Part shown: one piece after another, positions 1 through 5,603 of the stretch
Numbering within the stretch: position 1 is the first letter of the stretch
Layout: the number at the start of each line of letters is the position of its first letter
Assembly (NCBI GenBank): GCA_015658765.1
Contig: DQOE01000205.1
Location: forward strand, 1-5,667
From: Verrucomicrobiota bacterium
GTDB taxonomy: Bacteria > Verrucomicrobiota > Verrucomicrobiia > Limisphaerales > UBA1096
Direction: 5' to 3'
Length of the DNA: 5,667 bases
The notes under the pieces: model-generated
Seen by the model: the letters and a program-made list of their open reading frames with translations, nothing else
Database searches by the model: none
Told to the model about the DNA's origin: nothing
Program-made: the position numbers and the translations under genes

Positions 1-528
1 ATGAAAACAATTCTGTTTTTTTGTATATCGTCGGCCCTGCTCACCGCTTCCGCATTCTTGACCGGTTGCTCTGCAGGAGATGAGTCGGGAACGCCTCAAA
101 CGCAAACATCAGATAAATCGTCTGTTGAACCGGCAGCGGCTTTGGCCGTGGCCCACTGGGTGAAAGGCGAGTCGGTCGATGTCTCGAGCGGCGTGCATGT
201 GGTCGAGTTTTGGGCAACGTGGTGTCCGCCCTGCCGCACCAGCATTCCGCACCTGACGGTGCTTCAGGAAAAGTACGCGGATCGCGGCGTCAACATCATC
301 GGCGTCAGCAACGAGGAACTCGCCACCGTCGAGTCGTTCGTGAAAAAAATGGGTGACAAGATGGCGTACACGGTGGCGATTGACGCGGGTGCCACCTCCA
401 AGGGCTACATGGGGAAGTACGGCGTGGGCGGAATCCCGCACGCCTTCGTGGTGAAGGATGGCGAAGTCGTCTGGCACGGGCACCCGATGGAGAAACTTGA
501 TGACGCGATCGAAGACGCGCTGAAATAA
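1..528 (+). CDS. TlpA/ResA-like thioredoxin-fold lipoprotein
   Basis: Predicted membrane-anchored thiol-disulfide oxidoreductase of 175 residues acting outside the cytoplasmic membrane. Residues 1-22 form a lipoprotein signal peptide (Lys2, hydrophobic core, then the lipobox L-T-G-C with the lipidated Cys at 23). A low-complexity Ser/Thr/Gln linker follows to about residue 45. The thioredoxin domain spans about 50-175: the strand HVVEFWATW leads into the active site C75-P-P-C78, and the cis-proline loop is G-I-P146-H. Both redox cysteines are present, so it should be active. Family knowledge: TlpA/ResA proteins reduce disulfides, for example in cytochrome c maturation, but similar small lipoproteins are common in Planctomycetota and Verrucomicrobiota and their partners are mostly unknown. 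No cytochrome gene is nearby to support that role. The first ATG is used because it directly starts the signal peptide; the upstream RBS and promoter lie outside the window. It converges on the TPR gene. Confidence 0.93.
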   Translation: MKTILFFCISSALLTASAFLTGCSAGDESGTPQTQTSDKSSVEPAAALAVAHWVKGESVDVSSGVHVVEFWATWCPPCRTSIPHLTVLQEKYADRGVNIIGVSNEELATVESFVKKMGDKMAYTVAIDAGATSKGYMGKYGVGGIPHAFVVKDGEVVWHGHPMEKLDDAIEDALK

Positions 529-558
529 TGGGGAGCCATACCACGCCACTGCTCATTG

Positions 559-602
559 CGCTTGGCCGGGCCCATTTACCCGGCGGCAATCTTGGCCAAG
601 CG
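559..602. terminator. Overlapping inverted repeats between convergent genes; possible bidirectional terminator
   Basis: Two competing hairpins can be drawn. A short one pairs GCCGGG (565-570) with CCCGGC (579-584) around an 8-nt loop. A longer one pairs CGCTTGGCC (559-567) with GGCCAAGCG (594-602), nine perfect pairs. They share bases 565-567, so only one can form at a time. The structure lies just after the thioredoxin gene and covers the last codons and TAA of the minus-strand TPR gene. There is no T-run on either side, so it is not a textbook intrinsic terminator; it may stabilise RNA 3' ends or simply reflect the repeated palindromic word found elsewhere in the window. Confidence 0.35.
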
Positions 603-1388
603 ATCGCGGGCCTTCTGTCCCGCCGTTGTTTCGCTGCATTCGCTGGCCACGCGCTGCAGCAGCGCGAGTGCCCTGTCCGAGTCGTCGAGTTTCCCCGAGT
701 AAAGATTGCACAGATGGATGGCGGCCCAGCCCCAGCGTGACTTGGGGATGTCCATTTCCAGCATCTCCTCGTACTCCAGCGCCGCAGCGCGAAAGCTGCC
801 CAGATCCTTCTCGTAAATCTCGGCGATGCGCTTGTAGGCGTGGTATTCGCCCGGGTAAATCTTGATGTACTCGCGAAAGGAATCGATGGCATCAACATAC
901 GCCCCATCCGCCCAGATGGCCTCGGCGTCCTCGTACATGTCGGCCTTTTGCGACTTATTGCTTTTGGTTAAATAATTTCCGCCCACTCGTTCGCCGGTCA
1001 GGTGGCTAACATCGCGCGCCACGAGCAGCGCGAACACCAACAGGGCGCCGAGCATGCCGGAGAAATAAACCATCATGCCACCCTTTTTCTCCGGCGGCTC
1101 CGTCTGTCCAGCGATCTCGACTTGGTTCGTTTTCCCGCCCCTTGGCGAAGGCTGAGTCTTGGCGGGACGTGTCTTCTCCACCTTGGCCGGTGGCGCGTTG
1201 GTTGGCGTAAGGTTGACCTCGCCGGAAGGCTCGCCGCCAACAGCACCCGGCAATCCTTCCCCCTCGTCCAACTCAACGCTATACCGATCCAGCTGCATGT
1301 TCTCATACGCATCCCGAAAGCCGCCCCAGCACCAGATGGCGACGTACAGGCAGAGTGGATAAAGAATGAGGCGCGAGATCAGTTTCAC
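576..1388 (-). CDS. Membrane-anchored TPR-repeat protein, function unknown
   Basis: A 270-residue protein with no recognised enzymatic domain. Visible order: a hydrophobic helix at about 6-23 preceded by Lys/Arg; an acidic stretch then a Pro/Lys/Thr-rich low-complexity linker at about 40-103; a second hydrophobic helix at about 105-124 followed by Arg; and a helical domain at about 150-266. That domain reads as roughly three TPR-like helix pairs (starting near 152, 182 and 219), with typical spacing of Ala, Tyr and a closing Pro after IKIYP. With N-in topology the linker would be outside and the TPR domain in the cytoplasm, where it could scaffold protein contacts. The open frame runs upstream to 1529, but that extension is Arg/Cys-rich and would overlap the divergent lactonase gene, so I chose the GTG at 1388-1386 (reading as M-K-L-I-S-R before the first helix). 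No clear Shine-Dalgarno precedes it; a GGAGG lies too far upstream. It is convergent with the thioredoxin gene and divergent from the lactonase. Confidence 0.78.
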   Translation of the reverse strand: MKLISRLILYPLCLYVAIWCWGGFRDAYENMQLDRYSVELDEGEGLPGAVGGEPSGEVNLTPTNAPPAKVEKTRPAKTQPSPRGGKTNQVEIAGQTEPPEKKGGMMVYFSGMLGALLVFALLVARDVSHLTGERVGGNYLTKSNKSQKADMYEDAEAIWADGAYVDAIDSFREYIKIYPGEYHAYKRIAEIYEKDLGSFRAAALEYEEMLEMDIPKSRWGWAAIHLCNLYSGKLDDSDRALALLQRVASECSETTAGQKARDRLAKIAAG

Positions 1389-1473
1389 GGGAGCACATTC
1401 GTAACAGCCCCGGCCTCCAAATGAAATGCAAAACAACTTGCAACTGGCGCTGGATTTCCGTCTCATCCGGCGC
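1389..1473. promoter_or_regulatory. Short divergent intergenic region, probably holding both promoters
   Basis: With the chosen starts, 85 bp separate the TPR gene (minus) from the lactonase operon (plus), so promoters for both should lie here or just inside the coding ends. The centre (about 1419-1440) is clearly more AT-rich than its flanks. I do not see a convincing -35/-10 pair, operator or riboswitch. If the lactonase instead starts at the in-frame ATG at 1426, the spacer shrinks to 37 bp. The regulatory role is inferred from gene orientation alone. Confidence 0.4.
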
Positions 1474-2628
1474 ATGACACTCCGCACGTTTTTCCTGACG
1501 ACGACTTTCTCCGCGCTTGGCCTGACCATTGCGCTTGGCCAAGCGACCGCTGCACCGGCCAGAGCCCTGGTCTGTTTTGGCAGCTACTCGACCCCCGACA
1601 AGGAGAGCGTTCACCTGTTTCAACTCAACCTGAAGGACGGCAGCCTGAAAAAACTCAGCGCCGTGGACGGCCTGAAAAACCCGTCGTTCCTCAAAATTCA
1701 CCCGAACGGCAAGTTCCTTTACACGGTCAACGAAGTCGCCACGTTCGACGGCAAACGGAGCGGCGGCGTGACGGCGTTCGCGCTGGACGTGCAGGCCGGC
1801 AAGCTGACCCAACTCAACCAGCAGCCCTCCGGCGACACCGGCCCGTGCCATCTCACCGTCGATGCCACCGGCAAATTCGTGCTCGTGGCCCACTATGGCG
1901 GAGGCAGCACCTCGGTGTTGCCGATCAAAAAAGATGGCTCCGTTGGCGCGGTGGTTTCGCAGATCAAACACAAGGGCTCAAGCGTGCATTCACGTCAAAA
2001 GGCCCCGCACGCCCACTCGATCCATGTCGGCCCGAACAACAAGTTTGCCTTTGCACCCGACCTCGGTATCGACAAGGTGCTTGTATTCAGCTTCGACGAA
2101 AAAACCGGTGCAATCGCCGAGACCAAGTTTGACGGCGCCAAGCTGGAACCCGGCTCCGGCCCGCGCCATTTTGGCTTTCACCCGGACGGAAAGTTCGCCT
2201 ACGTCATCAACGAGATTAAGCAGACGGTGACCGCCTTTCGCTACCGGGCCAAGCGCGGCCGACTCAAGACACTGCAAACCGTCTCCACCGTGCCCCACTC
2301 GGTCGAGGGAAACAGCACCGCCGAGGTCCTCGTTCACCCAAGCGGCAAGTTTCTCTACGGCTCGAACCGCGGCCACAACAGCATCGCCATGTTCCGGATC
2401 AACGAGAAGAACGGCAAGCTGACCGCGCTTGGCCACGAGTCCACCCGGGGCTCCACCCCGCGCAACTTTGGCATCGATCCCACCGGCCATTTCCTGCTCG
2501 CTGCCAACCAGCAAACCGACAATGTGGCCGTATTCCGCATCGATCAGGATAACGGCAAACTCAAGTTCACCGGCAACGAGATCAAGCTCAGCAAGCCGGT
2601 CTGCGTGCGGATGATTTTGCAGGACTAA
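1474..2628 (+). CDS. Exported lactonase-family beta-propeller protein (6-phosphogluconolactonase-like)
   Basis: A 384-residue protein of the seven-bladed propeller lactonase family (6-phosphogluconolactonase YbhE/Pgl type, related to fungal carboxy-muconate lactonizing enzyme). Residues 1-26 are a Sec signal peptide with a probable cut after A-T-A (24-26), placing it in the periplasm, unlike cytoplasmic Pgl of the pentose phosphate route; a sugar-lactone substrate outside the cytoplasm is therefore likelier than 6-phosphogluconolactone. Blade repeats are visible: H-P-N-G-K-F-L-Y near 76, D-A-T-G-K-F near 130, G-P-N-N-K-F near 186, H-P-D-G-K-F near 236, H-P-S-G-K-F near 288, D-P-T-G-H-F near 335. 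The family block R174-Q-x-x-P-H179-A-H181 followed by D-L-G-x-D (196-200) is intact, as are R231 and E247, candidate active-site residues by family comparison from memory. I prefer the ATG at 1474 over 1426 because it opens directly on the signal peptide; neither has a good RBS. First gene of the apparent operon. Confidence 0.88.
   Translation: MTLRTFFLTTTFSALGLTIALGQATAAPARALVCFGSYSTPDKESVHLFQLNLKDGSLKKLSAVDGLKNPSFLKIHPNGKFLYTVNEVATFDGKRSGGVTAFALDVQAGKLTQLNQQPSGDTGPCHLTVDATGKFVLVAHYGGGSTSVLPIKKDGSVGAVVSQIKHKGSSVHSRQKAPHAHSIHVGPNNKFAFAPDLGIDKVLVFSFDEKTGAIAETKFDGAKLEPGSGPRHFGFHPDGKFAYVINEIKQTVTAFRYRAKRGRLKTLQTVSTVPHSVEGNSTAEVLVHPSGKFLYGSNRGHNSIAMFRINEKNGKLTALGHESTRGSTPRNFGIDPTGHFLLAANQQTDNVAVFRIDQDNGKLKFTGNEIKLSKPVCVRMILQD
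1513..1546 (+). repeat. Two spaced copies of GCGCTTGGCC, the second extended to the palindrome GCTTGGCCAAGC
   Basis: GCGCTTGGCC occurs at 1513-1522 and again at 1531-1540, an 18-bp period inside the signal-peptide codons of the lactonase gene (A-L-G twice). The second copy continues as AAGCGA, giving the perfect 12-bp palindrome GCTTGGCCAAGC at 1533-1544. The same word recurs elsewhere in the window. Confidence 0.6.
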
Positions 2629-2649
2629 CGTCGCCAAGCCCTCTCCGTT

Positions 2650-4080
2650 ATGGCCGACGACCGTCCGAACATCATCCTCATCATCACGGACCAGCAGCGT
2701 TTGGACACCATCAACGCGCTGGGCTTTGACTACGTTGACACCCCGAACCTCGACCGTCTCGTTCAAGAGGGGGTGACATTTCGGAACTGCCATGTCACCG
2801 CGCCGTCGTGCGCCAGCGCACGGGCGAGCCTCTTTACCGGCTATTATCCGCACACCACCGGTATCCTGAAAAACGCCGACACATGGCAACACAGCTGGGT
2901 CGAGTTGCTCAACCGGGGCGGCTACCACTGCGTCAACGTCGGCAAAATGCACACGTTCCCCTACGACGCCAAGTGCGGCTTCCACCAACGCTATGTCGTC
3001 GAAAACAAGGATCGCTACCTTGAGGGACGCTACTTTTACGACGAGTGGGACAAGGCGCTCCGGGCGCGCGGCCTGGTCAAGCAGCAGCGCGAGCTTTACC
3101 GCAAACGCGCCGACTATGACCAGTGCCTCGGCGCGTTCACCTGGGATCTCCCCGAGGAAACGCACTCCGACAACTTCGTCGGCGACCTGGCCAAGTGGTG
3201 GTTGCAAAACCATCCAGCCCGCCAGCCGCTCTTTCTGCAGGTTGGCTTTCCCGGCCCGCATCCGCCGTACGACCCGACGCCGCGACACCTGAAGCCGTAC
3301 CTCAACCGCGACCTGCCCTTGGCCAAGCTTTCACAGGACGACCTCGACAATCAGCCCGAGGCGTTCAAGGGCATGCGAGTTCACAACACCGAGGTCGACC
3401 ACGACTCGGTGGTGCACCAACTCAACCCCACCGAGGAACAGCGACTTCGCCAACGCCGACACTACATGGCCAATGTCACGCTGATCGACGAGAAGATCGG
3501 CGAACTGCTCGACACCCTCGAGGAGACCGGTTACCTCGACAACTCGATTGTCGTGTTCACGTCAGACCACGGCGACTGCCTGACCGACCACGGACACAGC
3601 CAGAAATGGACGATGTACGAGCAGGTTGTCCGGGTGCCGGTGATCATTCGGGCGCCCAAGCGCTTTGCCGGCGGGCGCGTGCTCGATGGCCTGTTGCAGT
3701 CGCTTGATCTCGCGCCGCTGATTCTCGACTGGGCCGGTGTGCCCGTGCCCGATACCCTCGAGGGCATCTCTCCCGCTGCGGCGCTGGACGACGGTGAATG
3801 GACTGGGCGCGAGTTTGTATTTGCCGAGCAACAGCGTGACGGCAACTTCACCACCAGCGACTTCATGACGATGATACGTAGTCGCGACTGGAAACTGGTT
3901 CATTTTCTCGGCGAGTCGTACGGACAATTGTTCGACCTGAACAACGACCCGGGGGAAGTGACCGACCTTTGGAACAACCCCGCGCATCAGGCGCAGAAAG
4001 ATCAGTTGCTTCACACGATGCTCGAGTGGCACATCGCGAGTCAGGTCAAAACCGCAAACTGGACCAAGGCATGGCGCTAA
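2650..4080 (+). CDS. Sulfatase (formylglycine-type, alkaline phosphatase superfamily) with atypical C-A-S-A-R motif
   Basis: A 476-residue type I sulfatase predicted to hydrolyse a sulfate (or related) ester. Order: N-terminal strand and metal ligand in I-I-T-D14-Q-Q-R; the maturation motif P-S-C54-A-S-A-R58 then A-S-L-F-T-G; G-K99-M-H101; G-P-H204-P-P-Y-D; the metal pair in F-T-S-D306-H307-G-D; K319 in Q-K-W-T-M-Y; and the usual C-terminal block Q-L-F-D-L-N-N-D-P-G-E-V (426-437). All main catalytic and Ca/Mn-ligand positions are filled. The oddity is Ser56 where the signature C/S-x-P-x-R (sometimes A) expects Pro. D-Q and D-H pairs instead of D-D and D-N occur in several branches, including phosphonate monoester hydrolases and choline sulfatases, so a broader ester substrate is possible; I cannot name it. 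There is no signal peptide and only 21 bp to the preceding stop, so the enzyme appears cytoplasmic. The start ATG has no clear Shine-Dalgarno; translation may follow from the lactonase gene. Confidence 0.93.
   Translation: MADDRPNIILIITDQQRLDTINALGFDYVDTPNLDRLVQEGVTFRNCHVTAPSCASARASLFTGYYPHTTGILKNADTWQHSWVELLNRGGYHCVNVGKMHTFPYDAKCGFHQRYVVENKDRYLEGRYFYDEWDKALRARGLVKQQRELYRKRADYDQCLGAFTWDLPEETHSDNFVGDLAKWWLQNHPARQPLFLQVGFPGPHPPYDPTPRHLKPYLNRDLPLAKLSQDDLDNQPEAFKGMRVHNTEVDHDSVVHQLNPTEEQRLRQRRHYMANVTLIDEKIGELLDTLEETGYLDNSIVVFTSDHGDCLTDHGHSQKWTMYEQVVRVPVIIRAPKRFAGGRVLDGLLQSLDLAPLILDWAGVPVPDTLEGISPAAALDDGEWTGREFVFAEQQRDGNFTTSDFMTMIRSRDWKLVHFLGESYGQLFDLNNDPGEVTDLWNNPAHQAQKDQLLHTMLEWHIASQVKTANWTKAWR
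3318..3327 (+). repeat. Copy of the CTTGGCCAAG palindrome
   Basis: Perfect 10-bp palindrome inside the sulfatase gene, encoding L-A-K in the register ttg-gcc-aag. One of four exact copies in the window (591-600, 1534-1543, 3318-3327, 4568-4577). Confidence 0.5.
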
Positions 4081-5603
4081 GCCCAACAGACGGAATTCGA
4101 TCCGCACCCACCACCAAGATGGGCATCCTCCGGAACATCGGCCCGGGGATGATCCTCGCCGGCTCAATCGTGGGTTCCGGCGAACTCATCGCCACCACCC
4201 GCACTGGTGCTGAAGCCGGCTTCGATTTTCTTTGGCTGATCATCTTTGGATGCATCATCAAGGTGTTCACCCAGATCGAGCTTGCCCGCCACACCATCTC
4301 CTCCGGCAAAACCTCACTCGCCGCCCTCAACGAGGTTCCCGGCCCGCGCGTCCTCAACGGCAATTGGATCATCTGGTATTGGTTCCTGCTGTTCATCGCC
4401 ATCGTCGCCCAACAGGGCGGCATTGTTGGTGGTGTTGGCCAAGCGATGTCCATCAGCCTCCCTCTGACCGAGGAGGGCCGGAAATACAACGAGTACGTCC
4501 AAACCAAGGTCCAGTTGGAGGTCGCCCAGGCCGAGTTGAAAAACCAAGCGGACACCGACACCGAGCGCTTGGCCAAGCTCAACGACCAAATCGTCGATCT
4601 CACGGCCAAGTTTGAAACCATCAAGCAGACCCCTGTTGCCTACGACGACAAATACTGGGCCGGCATCCTCACACTGATCGCCATCGTTCTTTTGGTCTGG
4701 GGCAACTTCAATTTCATCGAGCGATTCTGCATTTTCATGGTGGTGACCTTCACGCTGGTGACCATCGTAAACCTGTTTGCGCTGCAAACCCACGACGCTT
4801 GGGCGGTGTCCGTTAGCGACATCGTCCGGGGATTGAGCTTCCGCATCCCCGAACCAACGGAGGAGCTGCAACCCCTCACGACCGCGCTGGCCACGTTCGG
4901 CATCATCGGTGTTGGCGGCGCGGAACTGATCGCCTACCCCTATTGGTGCCTGGAAAAAGGCTACGGAAAGTGGATCGGCCCGAGGGACGACTCCGACTCC
5001 TGGCTTGACCGGGCCAGGGGCTGGCTGCGGGTGATGCAGTGGGATGCCTGGGGCGCCATGATCGTGTACACCTTTTGCACCATCGCCTTTTATTTGCTAG
5101 GGGCAGCCATCCTCGGGCGTTCCGGGTTGCTGCCGGAAAAATCCGAGCTCATCCAGACCCTCTCGGCGATGTATGCCCCGGTGTTCGGCGCAGCGGCTCA
5201 GGGCGTCTTCTTGTTCGGCGCATTTGCCGTCCTGTTCTCCACATTTTATGTGGCGCTCGCCGCGCAGTCGCGCCTGGCCGCCGACGCAGTCAACGTGCTC
5301 GGCTTTGCCAAACTGAACGAGGCTCAAAAGAAAAAAGTCGTGAAAGGCCTCGGCGTGGCCCTGCCGGCGATTGCTGTCACCATTTACGCATTGTTTCCCG
5401 CGCCTATTTGGCTGATCCTTACGGCAGGCACCATGCAGGCCATCCTCCTGCCTATGCTCGGGTTTTCGGTCCTTTATTTCCGCTACAAAAAAAGCGACCC
5501 ACGACTCCGTGCCGGCAAGGTATGGGACGTAATGCTTTGGTTCTCCTTCCTCTCCTTCCTCGTGATCGGTGTGCATCTGGCCTACACAAAACTCTTCACA
5601 TGA
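4071..5603 (+). CDS. Nramp-related membrane transporter with divergent substrate motifs and a coiled-coil loop
   Basis: A 510-residue integral membrane protein with about 11 hydrophobic helices (near 22-42, 50-69, 98-125, 195-213, 218-238, 268-292, 327-348, 370-398, 424-442, 445-470, 484-507), matching the Nramp/LeuT-type fold; Lys/Arg-rich loops at 70-97, 293-325 and 400-425 fit an N-in arrangement. Helix 1 starts with the Nramp-like R-N-I-G-P-G, but where Nramps have D-P-G-N this has G35-S-G-E38, and where helix 6 has M-P-H it has G283-A-E285-L-I-A-Y-P. Mn/Fe transport is therefore doubtful, though such proteins are usually labelled Nramp family. A charged heptad-like stretch at about 131-190, between helices 3 and 4, is predicted outside the membrane. 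I chose the ATG at 4071: it lies within ATGGCGCTAA, overlapping the sulfatase stop by 10 bp, which suggests translational coupling. The ATG at 4119 (M-G-I-L-R-N) is a fair alternative; an open frame from 3969 is less likely. Probable third gene of the operon. Confidence 0.87.
   Translation: MALSPTDGIRSAPTTKMGILRNIGPGMILAGSIVGSGELIATTRTGAEAGFDFLWLIIFGCIIKVFTQIELARHTISSGKTSLAALNEVPGPRVLNGNWIIWYWFLLFIAIVAQQGGIVGGVGQAMSISLPLTEEGRKYNEYVQTKVQLEVAQAELKNQADTDTERLAKLNDQIVDLTAKFETIKQTPVAYDDKYWAGILTLIAIVLLVWGNFNFIERFCIFMVVTFTLVTIVNLFALQTHDAWAVSVSDIVRGLSFRIPEPTEELQPLTTALATFGIIGVGGAELIAYPYWCLEKGYGKWIGPRDDSDSWLDRARGWLRVMQWDAWGAMIVYTFCTIAFYLLGAAILGRSGLLPEKSELIQTLSAMYAPVFGAAAQGVFLFGAFAVLFSTFYVALAAQSRLAADAVNVLGFAKLNEAQKKKVVKGLGVALPAIAVTIYALFPAPIWLILTAGTMQAILLPMLGFSVLYFRYKKSDPRLRAGKVWDVMLWFSFLSFLVIGVHLAYTKLFT
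4435..4447 (+). repeat. Copy of TTGGCCAAGCGAT
   Basis: A 13-bp exact match to 592-604, located in codons of transmembrane helix 3 of the transporter (V-G-Q-A). It also shares its first 12 bases with 1535-1546 in the lactonase gene. Confidence 0.5.
4565..4578 (+). repeat. GCGCTTGGCCAAGC, containing the 12-bp palindrome
   Basis: Contains GCTTGGCCAAGC (4567-4578), identical to the palindrome at 1533-1544. It lies in the coiled-coil coding part of the transporter gene, encoding R-L-A-K-L. Confidence 0.5.

Noticed and set aside
600..607. GCGATCGC, identical to the cyanobacterial HIP1 octamer
   Set aside because: Only one copy was found, and the gene content does not suggest a cyanobacterium.
305..907. 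Minus-strand open frame of 200 codons spanning the thioredoxin and TPR genes
   Set aside because: Arg/Ser/Pro-rich composition typical of an out-of-frame reading; it crosses two better supported genes on opposite strands.
1389..1529. Upstream extension of the TPR protein by 47 residues
   Set aside because: It would overlap the lactonase signal peptide, is Arg/Cys-rich, and places extra sequence before a normal membrane helix start; the GTG at 1388 is more plausible.
1990..3288. Long antisense open frame of 432 codons across the lactonase and sulfatase genes
   Set aside because: Its length follows from GC-rich third codon positions of the two real genes. The translation is Val/Ala/Gly-rich with no recognisable domain, and both sense genes have complete family motifs.
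3562..4167. Antisense open frame of 201 codons opposite the sulfatase 3' end and transporter start
   Set aside because: Shadow frame: Arg/Pro/Val-rich translation with no motif, opposite strongly supported genes.
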